Part shown: positions 44,010 through 53,584 of the stretch, in pieces
Layout of the letters: each line of letters starts with the position of its first letter
Position numbering within the stretch: position 1 is the first letter of the stretch
Source: Methanosarcina barkeri 3
GTDB taxonomy: Archaea > Halobacteriota > Methanosarcinia > Methanosarcinales > Methanosarcinaceae
Length of the DNA stretch: 64,000 bases
Direction: 5' to 3'
Assembly: GCF_000970305.1 (NCBI RefSeq)
Contig: NZ_CP009517.1
Span: forward strand, 558,001 to 622,000
The notes under the pieces: model-generated
Database searches by the model: none
Told to the model about the DNA's origin: nothing
Seen by the model: the letters and a program-made list of their open reading frames with translations, nothing else
Position numbers and translations under genes: made by a program

Positions 44010-45286
44010 CCTATTTTCCTAGTACATATTAAAAAAAATATTCTTTTTTATTTTAAATCTGTATTGTATTTTGTCTTTGAGTCGCGGCACTTTCCTATAG
44101 AAAGACAAGAGCTATACTATAAATTTAGTTGTTTTAATGAGCCAATCCCAAATTTACGTTACACGGCTTTACTATCTGTACTTTCTGTAAAATAAAGGTG
44201 GTTAGATGAGTTCTCCTAGAAAGTTATCGATCTTATGAGGCTCTCAAATTAGAACTTTGATTTTAAAATTTCTCTTTTTTCATTATTATTTGAAATATCT
44301 ATTTTCTTATATTAGATTGCTAATAAGATAGCATAGAACGGGTTGGACATAAGAGTACATATGTGGGATCTTCATAAAACAATGATTGTCAAACTAGATC
44401 TGGATTTTTTAGAGCTAATTTGATAGTTGGCTATAATATGAAATAATAAATATATAATTATAGTACAGTATTAATTTATAGATAGCTACCAGGAAAAAAT
44501 ATTAATTTTCATAATAGTGCGGAATATGTGATACTATGTTAAAAAATTAACATATTAGTGTATTTACATAAACGTGTTAGCATATTACTTTTTTTGATTT
44601 ACTATGTATCTAATAATATCTATGAGTTTAAATAAAATAAAAAACACGAGCCAGGTCATAAAAACGATAAGTAAAAGTTTGAAGATAATACTCATGAGAT
44701 TCACCTTTTTACATGCCTTTTTTCAAATATGTAAATTTTTTATTATAAAATCGAATTTATTTTTATTGTGTAACCTATATATTTTATAATGTAGACAATA
44801 CTTGTAATATCTCATCTTATTTAAAGTATTATTAAATAAACTTTAAACAAAATTCAAAATAATTGTAAAAATCAATGGCAATTGCGTTTAATCTATAAAA
44901 TTATATAAAAACAAAATATTTTAATGACCTGATTGGATAGTATAAAGTCAGAAAATGCGTAACTCTTAATAATTAATTACAAACTAGCGAATCTATTTAA
45001 CACAGTTGGTTTAGTTAGGTTTAATATACTTAACACAGTTAGCTTAGTTCAGTTTGGATTGTGTTGTCATACATGTCTACGTCTTCTTCTAGAATCTCTA
45101 TGGAGTCCATGTATATGCCGGTGACAGCCAGAGTGACTATTCAATTAGTAAAGAAGTAACGGAAGCAGTGAGGTTTAAGAACTGCATAGTTCTTTGGTTA
45201 AAGATCCTGAAGATTGAAGCCTTAAGTTCCTGCCCTTTTATTCCTTTTTGGTAAAGAAAAGGTATATTGCTTTAAACTTAATCCAT
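44010..45286. other. Very AT-rich gene-poor stretch behind tRNA-Ser
   Basis: About 1.3 kb with markedly lower GC than the core genes. The ORF at 44604-44789 is hydrophobic/Lys-rich and not supported. Short direct repeats (TTAACACAGTTGGTTTAGTT-like) occur near 44998-45050. No RNA is recognised. The composition and the nearby integrase fragment suggest a decayed insertion. Confidence 0.5.
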
Positions 45287-45538
45287 TCAGCAGAATCTAT
45301 TAAGGCCTGCATCTACCCAGGCTGATAAGTTACCTTTCTTCATGACGCTGTTCTTTGTAGTATCTAAGATATTTTTCTGAATGTTGGGATTATAATTTTT
45401 GTACTCCTTCTCATCTGAGTAATCGAAAAAAAAAGATAAGGAGGCAAAAAAGTTTTCTACCATGGAGGAAGCACATCTTTTTTCATCCCTGATATAAGTG
45501 AGGAAATCTTTCAGGGTCAGGGAAGAAATTTTTAACAA
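45287..45538 (-). pseudogene. Fragment of a tyrosine integrase (core-binding domain)
   Basis: An 83-codon frame without a good start reads SLTLKDFLTYIRDEKRCASS, then MVENFFASLSFFFDYSDEKE and NYNPNIQ, a pattern typical of the N-terminal SAM-like (core-binding) domain of tyrosine recombinases. The catalytic domain with its R..H.R..Y residues is absent. It lies 1.3 kb from tRNA-Ser, a common target for such integrases. A relic of an integrated element is likely. Confidence 0.5.
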
Positions 45539-45882
45539 GTGCCAGGAATAAGTGCTTCAGATTACTTTTGTATGAACTATATTGGGGAAAAAAGCTCCGG
45601 ACTTCGCAATCCTGCAGAGAATCAGAAAGGAAGCCCGTTTCTGGGTAGGCTTCGAATGACATTTACATAATCATAGTTAGGACAGCGCTTTCTAAATCTT
45701 ACTTCCTTTATTGCGGGGGTAGGAAAAATAAGATGGTATTGATTACACTTATATATGCCCGTAACATGTATTAACCTTATACTAGGCGAGCCACATTGCA
45801 GGACAACGGGTACGAGATATTCACTTGACTGTACTACTTATCCCTATTTTTTAAGAGTTACTGCATAACACAGGTAACAAAG
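45539..45882. other. Spacer between integrase relic and kinase gene
   Basis: It contains a hairpin (GAAGCC...GGCTTC, about 45631-45654) that could end transcription from either side. No ORF is supported. Confidence 0.45.
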
Positions 45883-45993
45883 CTTTATATCAATTTGCTA
45901 AGTTAAGTACCGAACATAACTTTATATCAATTTGCTAAGTTAAGTACCGAACATAACTTTATACCAATTTGCTAAAGTAAATGCTGAATTCAG
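45883..45993. repeat. 37-bp repeat duplicating the 3' end of the kinase gene
   Basis: Two perfect copies (45883-45919, 45920-45956) and a third, diverged copy that contains the histidine-kinase stop codon and last codons. The extra copies lie beyond the stop. Confidence 0.9.
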
Positions 45994-47308
45994 TTCCGTT
46001 ATTCCTTTTAAGTTCAATAAAACCTTCAATTTGTTCCACAAGGATGTTTACAATCTGGAGACCGAGAGAGTTTGTATTACGATAATCTATTTCCTCTGGA
46101 AATCCATCACCAGTGTCTGCCACTGTTAAAACAAATTCAAAATCCGTTCTACTTATACAATTTGGTTTTACTCCTAGGTTTCTGACACTTTTGTCTTTGT
46201 TTTCATATTTTTCTACTGTATGAAGATTCACGTAAATTTTCCCACTTTTTTGGGCTGGAAAAGCATACTTCAGGGCATTTGAGACCAGCTCGTTGACAAT
46301 AATTCCAAGTGGGATTGCGGTATCCATGTCCAAGTGTACATTTTCAAGTTCAAGCTTCAGGCTAATTTCCTCGTTTTTTAATCTGTATGAACGAAAAAGA
46401 TTAGTAGTGAGTTTCCGGAGATAATCTGCAAAGTCAAGATTATCTACTTCGTCTCCTTTGTAAAGTTCTTCATGAATTAAAGCCATGGAAGTAACCCGGT
46501 TCTGGCTCTCACGAAATGCTTCAAGCGTTTTTGTATCGGTAGATCTGTCAGCTTCAAGGCTTAGAAGAGACGAGATTACTTGCAAGTTATTTTTGATCCT
46601 GTGGTGGATTTCTTTTATACGGGCTTCGTGCGTTTTTTTAAGAGTAAGGTCTGCAGCTTTTCTTTTAGTAATATCACGAATTAAGCCCTGTACATATCTT
46701 TGTGATCCGGAACCTGTTGGAAATTTCTGGAGAATTTGAAGAACCCATCTCGTTTCCCCGTTCTTCCTTAATATTCTGTACTCTATTTCGGTAGAGATAT
46801 CTGACTCATACATAGCTTTTTTCAGGTTTTCGCAAGCCAATAAACGATCTTCGGGTATAATTATTTCTACCCACTTAACTTTACCTGAAAGAAAATCTTT
46901 TTTATTGTAACCTGTGACACCTTCTATGTCTCCATCTATGAACACTGGTACGAAGTTTTCTTTTACTCTGAGTCCTATAAGACCTTCAATATTTTGTTCT
47001 AAATAACAATCTTTTTCCTTTGAGTGGTTTGTTTTTTTAGTTTCAATCTTATAAACAGATTTAAGCCATTCCTGACCTTCTTTAGTTTTCATGAGGACTT
47101 CCAGTAGATCAGGAATTCGAGTCTCATGTTCCTTTAATTCCTTAGTCTTTATATACTCGTACTTTCCAAAGAATTCAGATAATGCCAGGGATACTACATC
47201 GGAGATGCTAGAAAATTCAGGAGTTTTAGCTAGTTCTAGGCATTGTTTTTTAATCCACGGAGATACTGTGGCGTTAATTTGTTCTTTTTTCTTTATGACT
47301 TTGGCCAT
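45959..47308 (-). CDS. RHH-PAS-histidine kinase fusion
   Basis: A 449-residue sensor kinase without membrane segments. Residues 8-45 form a ribbon-helix-helix-like DNA-binding segment (QINATVSPWIKKQCLELAK, then SSISDVVSLALSEFF); then come a linker, a PAS/PAC domain (about 103-220), a HisKA_2 phospho-acceptor (EIHHRIKNNLQVISSLLSLE, about 233-252) and an HATPase domain with N box NELVSNALKYAFP, G1 DTGDGFPEE and G2 SLGLQIV. Start ATG at 47308 follows GGAG. A kinase with its own DNA-binding domain could signal directly to a promoter. It diverges from an RHH gene. Confidence 0.88.
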   Translation of the reverse strand: MAKVIKKKEQINATVSPWIKKQCLELAKTPEFSSISDVVSLALSEFFGKYEYIKTKELKEHETRIPDLLEVLMKTKEGQEWLKSVYKIETKKTNHSKEKDCYLEQNIEGLIGLRVKENFVPVFIDGDIEGVTGYNKKDFLSGKVKWVEIIIPEDRLLACENLKKAMYESDISTEIEYRILRKNGETRWVLQILQKFPTGSGSQRYVQGLIRDITKRKAADLTLKKTHEARIKEIHHRIKNNLQVISSLLSLEADRSTDTKTLEAFRESQNRVTSMALIHEELYKGDEVDNLDFADYLRKLTTNLFRSYRLKNEEISLKLELENVHLDMDTAIPLGIIVNELVSNALKYAFPAQKSGKIYVNLHTVEKYENKDKSVRNLGVKPNCISRTDFEFVLTVADTGDGFPEEIDYRNTNSLGLQIVNILVEQIEGFIELKRNNGTEFSIYFSKLV

Positions 47309-47853
47309 TTGCAATCTCCGTTTGTTAACTTGATACCTAGTTCTTTAAAAATGTATATATAATGTAGTGAAGTTTTCACTACATTACATAGTAATTACTC
47401 TATATACTGGAAAAATCTTAAGGGAATCAGTTAAATCAAAGACGTCGAGGGAATGAAAAATATTAATTTCTTATTATGGCCCCCTTTTCTAAAGACAATC
47501 TATTTAGGGTTAACTAACTCAGACTAGCCGTTAACTAACTCAGGCTGGTAATATGATTCTAGTAATATGATTCCAAAGCATGTTTGCAAAGTTGATTTTT
47601 GATCAGTTTGCTGATCATTCAGCTCCCTTTAAATAAGGAATTTGTTTCGGAATCGATGCTAACTACTATTTTTCTGGTTAATGATTCTTATTAGTCTTAG
47701 GAAATCTAGGAACGAGATATGTGTTTTTGTAAGTATCTTTTCCACATTTGGTGAATAAGTCATACTATTGAATGAATTATTCATATAAATAGGTTTGCGT
47801 TGAATTTTAAATCATAGAATCTTTTATATTATAGGCAACAGTATGATTTAGTA
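47309..47853. other. Divergent promoter region between the two RHH-containing genes
   Basis: About 545 bases. It holds TATA-like boxes for both sides (TATATATAATG near 47355 and CTTTTATATTATAGG near 47821) and an inverted repeat with GTAGTGAA/TTCACTAC arms near 47371-47387 (ATGTAGTGAAGTTTTCACTACAT), a good operator candidate just upstream of the kinase gene. Confidence 0.55.
47371..47393. promoter_or_regulatory. Palindrome upstream of the kinase gene, operator candidate
   Basis: ATGTAGTGAAGTTTTCACTA continues to CAT, giving arms ATGTAGTGAA and TTCACTACAT around a 3-base centre: a near-perfect 10-bp inverted repeat. It lies about 65-85 bases upstream of the kinase start and close to its TATA-like box, as expected for a dimeric RHH regulator. 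Confidence 0.55.
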
Positions 47854-48219
47854 ATGAAAGAACGATTTACTATTTCAATGGACAATGATCTCGCACGATG
47901 GCTTGACCAATTATGTGATGAAAAAATATTCAGCAGCCGAAGTCATGGAATTGAGTTTTGTGTTAAACAAATAAAAAAAATGAATATCGAAAAAGTTGTA
48001 CTTTTACACTGGGGTAAAAAAGAGGTAGAACCTGTTTTTTTATCAAAAAAGAACGCTCAAATACTTACCAAGATATCTGAAGAACTAAACCTTAGTCCTG
48101 AAGATACTCTGGGCATTCTTTTGTATAAAGAGCTAGAAAATATAAGTAAAAATACTAAGGAGTCGGAAAAAGAAGACCTAAATGAAAAGGAAATATCTAG
48201 AAAGATTTTCTTTGAATAA
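47854..48219 (+). CDS. Ribbon-helix-helix protein
   Basis: A 121-residue protein. The N-terminal RHH is clear (MKERFTISMDNDLARWLDQL, then FSSRSHGIEFCVKQI); the remainder is helical and charged (KKNAQILTKISEELNLSPED, ENISKNTKESEKEDLNEKE). It is a probable dimeric DNA-binding repressor. It faces the RHH-kinase gene across a promoter region with a palindrome; both N-termini are related in type, so a shared operator is plausible. A 15-bp triplicate repeat follows its stop. Confidence 0.75.
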   Translation: MKERFTISMDNDLARWLDQLCDEKIFSSRSHGIEFCVKQIKKMNIEKVVLLHWGKKEVEPVFLSKKNAQILTKISEELNLSPEDTLGILLYKELENISKNTKESEKEDLNEKEISRKIFFE

Positions 48220-48220
48220 T

Positions 48221-48265
48221 ATTCAGCTCACTTTCATTCAGCTCACTTTCATTCAGCTCACTTTC
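48221..48265. repeat. Minisatellite, 15 bp x 3
   Basis: Three perfect copies of ATTCAGCTCACTTTC begin 2 bases after the RHH gene stop codon. Confidence 0.92.
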
Positions 48266-48988
48266 CGCAAGTGTGACAAGAGGTTATACTATGAACTGCA
48301 TCTAAGCTACCTTTTCCATTTGAGGTCTATCTTTTCCATTTGAGGTAATCCTACTATAACATGCACAAAAAGTGAGGTTTGTGTTTGAAGCTTATATGAC
48401 AATATCATGAGTTCAAGAAACCTAACTTTGATAAACGAGTTTAATTTAGTGTGTACTACATCTAACATAAGGAAAATACATTGGGTCATCGGTTATGGAA
48501 TTTTCTTGCCTGAAAGCTATTGATTTTGCACAGGAAGTCGGTCTTAAATTACGATCTGTTACGAGATCACTGAAAGGAAAATTGGAAATAACTAGAACTT
48601 TCTATTTTAAGAACTGAATAAGAAGGAATAGAAACAAACTTATCGTTAAAAAGTTCCAATCATCCAGCAGAATATCTTATTTCGTTACTAACAGTAGTTA
48701 TTGGACAGCTTATTAGGATGGGGTGGCCACACACAGTTTGATTTTTTAAAGCTCTTTGAAAATGGACAATTTTCTGGGGTAAACTACATTAAAACTATTT
48801 AGAAGCGGAAATTTATCACAAGCACAAAAATCGAGTCATGTACTATTAGTTAGTTGATGTTATTTCAAAAACACTTTTAGTGGCGCATCATATCTTTTTG
48901 CAATTCAGTATTTGATTATTTTCAGTCTGCTTGTCTATTCTTTATATATTAAGGATACTCTTTTTTCTCTGAGTATAGAGGGAAAAAG
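48266..48988. other. Intergenic spacer
   Basis: About 720 AT-rich bases. A 40-codon frame at 48496-48618 (MEFSCLKAIDFAQEVGLKLR...) lacks a ribosome site and is not called. A TATA-like TTTATATATT near 48940 fits the next gene, about 45 bases downstream. Confidence 0.45.
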
Positions 48989-49384
48989 ATGTTTATAAAG
49001 GCTCGTTGTCCAGTTTGCGGTACGAATGTGTACCATAACATAAGGTTACATACTCTGGAGCACCTCAACTTTGAAGGGGATAAACAGGCTTGTAGGTATA
49101 TGGTTGAAAATATTGAAGTGACTGATTCTCTCACAGAAGAAGAGTTTGTTAGGAACATTTTGCAAGGCCTGCAAAGAGTTATCCATGATGGAATTGAGGT
49201 AGAAGTTCTGGCCGGGATCTTGAAGGAAAATTATGGGATTACAGGTACTTGCTGTAGTGGACTTATTGAGAGAATCCAGCTTGAGCTTGATATGTATTGT
49301 CCAGACCGAAAAAAGCTTTATTTTGCTGATCCTGAAGAATTGGGAAGCTATTCAAAGAGAAATAGCCTCTTCATTTGTATATGA
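48989..49384 (+). CDS. Zinc-finger-like small protein (131 aa)
   Basis: An uncharacterised protein. Its N-terminus carries CPVCG at residues 8-12 and two His (LHTLEHL, about 21-25), giving a Cys2His2-like zinc site, followed by a helical body with several Cys (GTCCSG, MYCPDRK). The start ATG follows AGAGGGAAAAAG and a TATA box at the right distance, so expression is credible. No family is recognised; a regulatory role is only inferred from the zinc finger. Confidence 0.65.
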   Translation: MFIKARCPVCGTNVYHNIRLHTLEHLNFEGDKQACRYMVENIEVTDSLTEEEFVRNILQGLQRVIHDGIEVEVLAGILKENYGITGTCCSGLIERIQLELDMYCPDRKKLYFADPEELGSYSKRNSLFICI

Positions 49385-49592
49385 TACTTAACCTTAACTT
49401 TTAAAATATAGCAATTTACTCAGCAGCATTATAGAAGATTAGTCTTATTTATGAATCTTTTTACATATGATTTTTATTTACTTACCTTGCAACCATTTCA
49501 AATAAATTCAATAGAACTTGGAATTAAATAAATTATAAGGAGTTTTCAGTAAAGACTCTACATAATTTTAAGTTTATTAAAATTTATTGGGT

Positions 49593-50864
49593 TTATTTTG
49601 TCTTATTGCCTATGTCAGAAACATTAGTATGTCCGCGAAGTGAGAGATCTTTATGAGAATTTTTTTTGTTTGAAAAGTACTTTTTCACATTAAACTCAAG
49701 AATCTGCAGGTGGTACGAGATAATGACCAGAATTGGTAACGCTACGAAGATAAGGATGACATCATGCAGGATTGGACTACTTATAAAGTGTGTCCCTGAA
49801 TTCCAGAGTGCCAGGAATGGCCTGTGGAACAAATAAATACAGTATGAAGCTGTAGCGACATATGTAAACACAGAGCTCAGAGTACTTGAAAATTCGTTAT
49901 TTATAAATTTCATCGCAAACCTGTACTCCAGAACACAGAATATTATTACGAATAAGTTAAGAAGCACAGAATCAATAATGAATTTTAATATAAGGTAACT
50001 CAGGCCCAATGAATTTGCCATACTTTCCAGCATCGATACCACTGTAGAAGAGCCTATAGTGCCACTACCTGCAGACTCAATAGTAAATGAAGTCTTTGGG
50101 TCCAAAAGAAGGGTTGTTCTTGAGCCTAAGACGATAACCAGTACAAGCATAACAGGGAGGGCTGCCAGCAGTATCTGGATAAAAGGATTTTTCCGGTTAA
50201 TTATCACTGATTTTTCAAATAAGCTTTCTTTGCAGGTAAGAATCCCAAAAATGAATATTGGGAAAAACATAAAAAAGCGGGGTTCAATTATGTTAAAAGT
50301 TCTTGAGACTAACAAACATCCGATAAATATAATAAAGGAACAAAGTAAGATCTGTTTTGAACTTTTTGAAAGCATAATGATAAGCGGGTAAATTGCATAG
50401 AAGACAATAATTAAACCTACAAAGTATAGTGTCAGCATCGGGGACACATATCTAGGAGCAAGGAAGATTTGTAATCCCAGTATATGCATGATTATATTGT
50501 GAAAACTAAACACACTTTCGGCATTGGGAAATTCAAAACCTGAGTTTAGCTTTGGAGCAAATATAAAAAATACAAGTGTAAAAGCGGCAATGGCACCCCA
50601 GTAAAGAGGAAAGATCCTAAGGAGCCGTTTCCTGTAGAAAGACAATACGCTCTGGAACGAGTTTATTGAATGGTTGTTATAATATAACAAATATCCACTC
50701 ATAAATATAAATAATCCCAGTCCCATATTTGCAACAAAAGGATCAACGGCATACAGGGCTAACTTGATGTAAGTGAAAGATAAAAAGTTACTTAAGTGAG
50801 CCGGAATAATCATCGCTATTGCTAAAGCTCTCAAAAAATCAAATGCAATTATTTTGTTTTTCAT
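49593..50864 (-). CDS. Acyltransferase 3 family membrane protein
   Basis: A 423-residue membrane protein with about ten to eleven hydrophobic segments. It starts with the family signature IIAFDFLRALAIAMIIPAHL (with catalytic-type His), followed by FIFMSGYLLYY and the FYRKRLLRIFPLYW motif that defines acyltransferase-3 proteins (OafA/NodX type). Such enzymes add O-acetyl or other acyl groups to surface sugars or lipids. It lies alone in an AT-rich region, as is common for surface-modification genes of accessory origin. Confidence 0.92.
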   Translation of the reverse strand: MKNKIIAFDFLRALAIAMIIPAHLSNFLSFTYIKLALYAVDPFVANMGLGLFIFMSGYLLYYNNHSINSFQSVLSFYRKRLLRIFPLYWGAIAAFTLVFFIFAPKLNSGFEFPNAESVFSFHNIIMHILGLQIFLAPRYVSPMLTLYFVGLIIVFYAIYPLIIMLSKSSKQILLCSFIIFIGCLLVSRTFNIIEPRFFMFFPIFIFGILTCKESLFEKSVIINRKNPFIQILLAALPVMLVLVIVLGSRTTLLLDPKTSFTIESAGSGTIGSSTVVSMLESMANSLGLSYLILKFIIDSVLLNLFVIIFCVLEYRFAMKFINNEFSSTLSSVFTYVATASYCIYLFHRPFLALWNSGTHFISSPILHDVILIFVALPILVIISYHLQILEFNVKKYFSNKKNSHKDLSLRGHTNVSDIGNKTK

Positions 50865-51673
50865 AGTCTCGATTCCTATAAATGAAACTTCATGTATATG
50901 TAAGTTAGACTTTTTAGGTTCTATTTAACGGTGAGTCAACTCACAAAAATAATTATAACTCAATAACTTATCACGTTAAAAAATCATCAACTTCTTTATA
51001 TATATAAGTTACACCGTTTTTTTATTCACATTTATATAATAATTATTGTAACGTTAATTTGTATGATATTTTAAACAGGAATCTGTTTTAATAATGTTCT
51101 CTAGACAACGTTTCCGTTGGAAAATATGTTGTCAATAACACTCAAATATTACTGAAAACAGTTAATTATTGGAAAAACGATTAATTATTGGAAAAACGAT
51201 TAATTATTGGAAAAACGATTAATTATTGGAAAAACGATTAGTTGCCTATATGTATTAGATTTGGCTTATATATCGATCATCTCAATCTCAATCATTGACA
51301 TATTCATATTTTATGAAATGATATATCATTGAAAAGTCTTAATATATAATCGATCTGCCAGGTGCACGTTTTTGTGTTATTGCAATGGGTAAATTAGGGT
51401 TTCATAGATAACTAGTCCTCTATGTAAAAACAAAAAAATTTTTGGTACATTTCAATTAAATTAAACTAATTTCAATAAACTGAACATTAATAGACCGGTT
51501 CTGCACAGATCAATAGTTCTAAAAATAAAAAAATTATTCTGGTGCTAATATGACCATTAACTTTATTTTTGAAATTTATACTTACAAAAAGTTATATTTA
51601 CTCCTGAAAGGTCATATTTTTAATTCTATCGTATCTCACCAGATTTCAAAGGCTTATTCTTTTCCCCTTAATC
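50865..51673. other. AT-rich spacer upstream of the acyltransferase
   Basis: About 800 bases. It contains TATA-like sites (TATATATATAAG near 51000, minus-strand use possible) and a 19-bp minisatellite. No gene is supported. Confidence 0.5.
51162..51240. repeat. Minisatellite, 19 bp x 4
   Basis: Four perfect copies of TTAATTATTGGAAAAACGA in the acyltransferase upstream region. Confidence 0.94.
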
Positions 51674-51742
51674 TTAATCTTCTCCCATTTCTTTTCTGAA
51701 TTCTATGTAGTCTCTTTCGACTTCTTCGAGTTCGTAATCCAT
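51674..51742 (-). CDS. 22-aa acidic micro-protein with strong ribosome site
   Basis: On the minus strand GGGGGGAT stands 5 bases before an ATG that opens 22 codons: MDYELEEVERDYIEFRKEM and a short acidic end. It is helical, amphipathic and strongly acidic. A TATA-like TTATTATAAT lies about 25 bases upstream of the ribosome site. The signals are stronger than for most called genes nearby. The function is unknown. Confidence 0.45.
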   Translation of the reverse strand: MDYELEEVERDYIEFRKEMGED

Positions 51743-51984
51743 TTTATCCCCCCGTCTTTGATTATAATAACAGTAATTATTCTTACTTTTGTTAATTAAC
51801 AAAAGTTATTTCTTTATATTTACTTTAGTCCCCATTTGGAAAACACTCTTAATTTATATAAAGTTTTCTGTCAACCGGGAAATCTTACTATTAACTGCCA
51901 TAGGTTGACATTTTCTAATGATATCGTTCAACGGTGAGAAGGTGATAAGATGTTTTAAATGAAAGATAGGTGTTTTCTGTTTTC
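51743..51984. other. Promoter region of the U32 peptidase gene
   Basis: AT-rich DNA with TATA-like elements (AATTTATATAAAG near 51850) on the plus strand. Confidence 0.4.
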
Positions 51985-53181
51985 ATGCATAAAAGTTCAA
52001 AACCTGAACTCCTTGTAGGAGTCAGAAATCTTTCAGGACTTAAGGCTTGTTCAGGACATGCAGATGCTGTCTACTTTTCTACTGATAGGCTTAGCCTGAG
52101 AGCAAAAGCAAAAGAAATTACTCTGGAAACTCTTGATGATTTTGTCCATGAGGTAAAAGCTAGAGGTCTCAAGGCCTATCTTGCTGTAAATTCAACAGTA
52201 TATGAGAAAAAACTCGGAGATGCATCGGATGTGATAAATGCAGCTTCGGATGCAGGAGTAGACGCAGTCATTGCCTGGGATCCGGCTATAATACTCAGGG
52301 CACGGAAAGCAGGAATTAGAGTTCACATTTCTACGCAGGCAAATATTACCAACCACGAAACTGCAAATTTCTACCAAAATCTTGGTGCCGAAAGAATTAT
52401 ACTTTCAAGAGAACTTTCCCTTGAAGAAATACGGGAGATAAACCAGCACACTGAAGTAGAAATCGAGACTTTTGTTCACGGTGCGATGTGCATGGCAATT
52501 TCAGGTCGTTGCCATCTGTCAGCTTACATTCTTGGAAAATCCGGAAATTGCGGAGAATGCACCCAGCCATGCCGCTGGAAATGGGAACTCCATGGAGAAA
52601 ACGGCTTTGTTGCAGCAAGTCTTGGAAAGTACCTTCTAAGTGCAAAAGATCTCTGTATGATAGATCATATTCCCATACTGCTTGAATCAGGCATAGTTGC
52701 CTTTAAAGTGGAAGGGCGACTGCGGGATCCCGGATACCTTGAAATGGTTTCTCGTTGCTACAGGGAGGCCATTGACGCCTGCATAGAAGGAAACTATACT
52801 CCTGAGAAAATAGAGTCCTGGAAGCATAAGCTTGCTTCGGTCTATAACAGGGGCTTTTCAACTGGCTTTTACTTTGGGACTCCAGGCCTTGAGGGCTTTT
52901 CTCCTGAAAAAGATATGAATGCCTCGAAAAAGCAACGCAGGGCTGTAGGAGTTATTGAAAATTATTACCCAAAACAGCAAGCTGCAGCTCTCAGGCTTCT
53001 CGAAGAAGGTATTTCGGTTGGAGACGAAATAGTAATTGAAGGAAATACAACCTATTTGAGGCAGCAAGTCCGTTCCCTGGAGAAAAATGGCGAAACTGTT
53101 GACAGGGCAGAAAAAGGATACACGGTTGGCCTCGCTGTTGACGAGCAAGTCCGAAAAAACGACAGAGTTTTTATAATTTAA
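51985..53181 (+). CDS. U32 family peptidase-like protein
   Basis: A 398-residue U32 protein; relatives such as RlhA, TrhP and UbiU act in RNA hydroxylation or ubiquinone-type chemistry rather than proteolysis. The TIM-barrel part has SGHADAVYFSTDRLSLRA and VIAWDPAIILRARKAG; the diagnostic region FVHGAMCMAISGRCHLSAY is followed by GNCGECTQPCRW, giving four Cys suited to an Fe-S cluster, and the C-terminal KVEGRLRDPGYLEMV. ATG at 51985 is taken as start; GTG at 51970 is the alternative. It lies about 400 bases upstream of mch on the same strand. Confidence 0.92.
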   Translation: MHKSSKPELLVGVRNLSGLKACSGHADAVYFSTDRLSLRAKAKEITLETLDDFVHEVKARGLKAYLAVNSTVYEKKLGDASDVINAASDAGVDAVIAWDPAIILRARKAGIRVHISTQANITNHETANFYQNLGAERIILSRELSLEEIREINQHTEVEIETFVHGAMCMAISGRCHLSAYILGKSGNCGECTQPCRWKWELHGENGFVAASLGKYLLSAKDLCMIDHIPILLESGIVAFKVEGRLRDPGYLEMVSRCYREAIDACIEGNYTPEKIESWKHKLASVYNRGFSTGFYFGTPGLEGFSPEKDMNASKKQRRAVGVIENYYPKQQAAALRLLEEGISVGDEIVIEGNTTYLRQQVRSLEKNGETVDRAEKGYTVGLAVDEQVRKNDRVFII

Positions 53182-53584
53182 TTATAATAATAAAACAGTA
53201 TCTATATATTGGATTCTTCCTATACGGGTAGCAAATCACAGGAAAAAACTTAGAGGAAAAACTTACAGGAAAGAACTAATTTATCTTATTCCGTAATACT
53301 CTCGATCGGCTGGATACCTTTTATCGGTAAATAATCCTGTCTATCAATACTGATCAACGGGTTGGGCCTTCGTCCGGGTAAATTGCTCCAGATTAATTTC
53401 CGATCCTCTGATCAACAAGTAACTCTGATTGAGATTATTCTTTATAAACAATGTTCTTTATAAGTAATTCTCTGATCGATAAGCAGTTCTCCTCCACAAT
53501 AAAAGGCAGGTAAGAACTTACTTCCTTACTGAGTGAGAATAACATTTTCTGTTTATCCCGGAGCCAAGTAGTAAAGGTGATACT
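53182..53584. other. Spacer or leader upstream of mch
   Basis: About 400 bases. TATA-like CTATATATTGG near 53199 and TTTATAAACA near 53440 are both possible mch promoters; the latter would give a leader of about 110 bases. No ORF is supported. Confidence 0.5.

Noticed and set aside
44604-44789. 61-codon frame in the AT-rich island.
   Set aside because: Composition is that of random AT-rich DNA and no ribosome site precedes it.
48496-48618. 40-codon frame MEFSCLKAIDFAQEVGLKLR...
   Set aside because: No ribosome site; no recognised motif; length within chance expectation.
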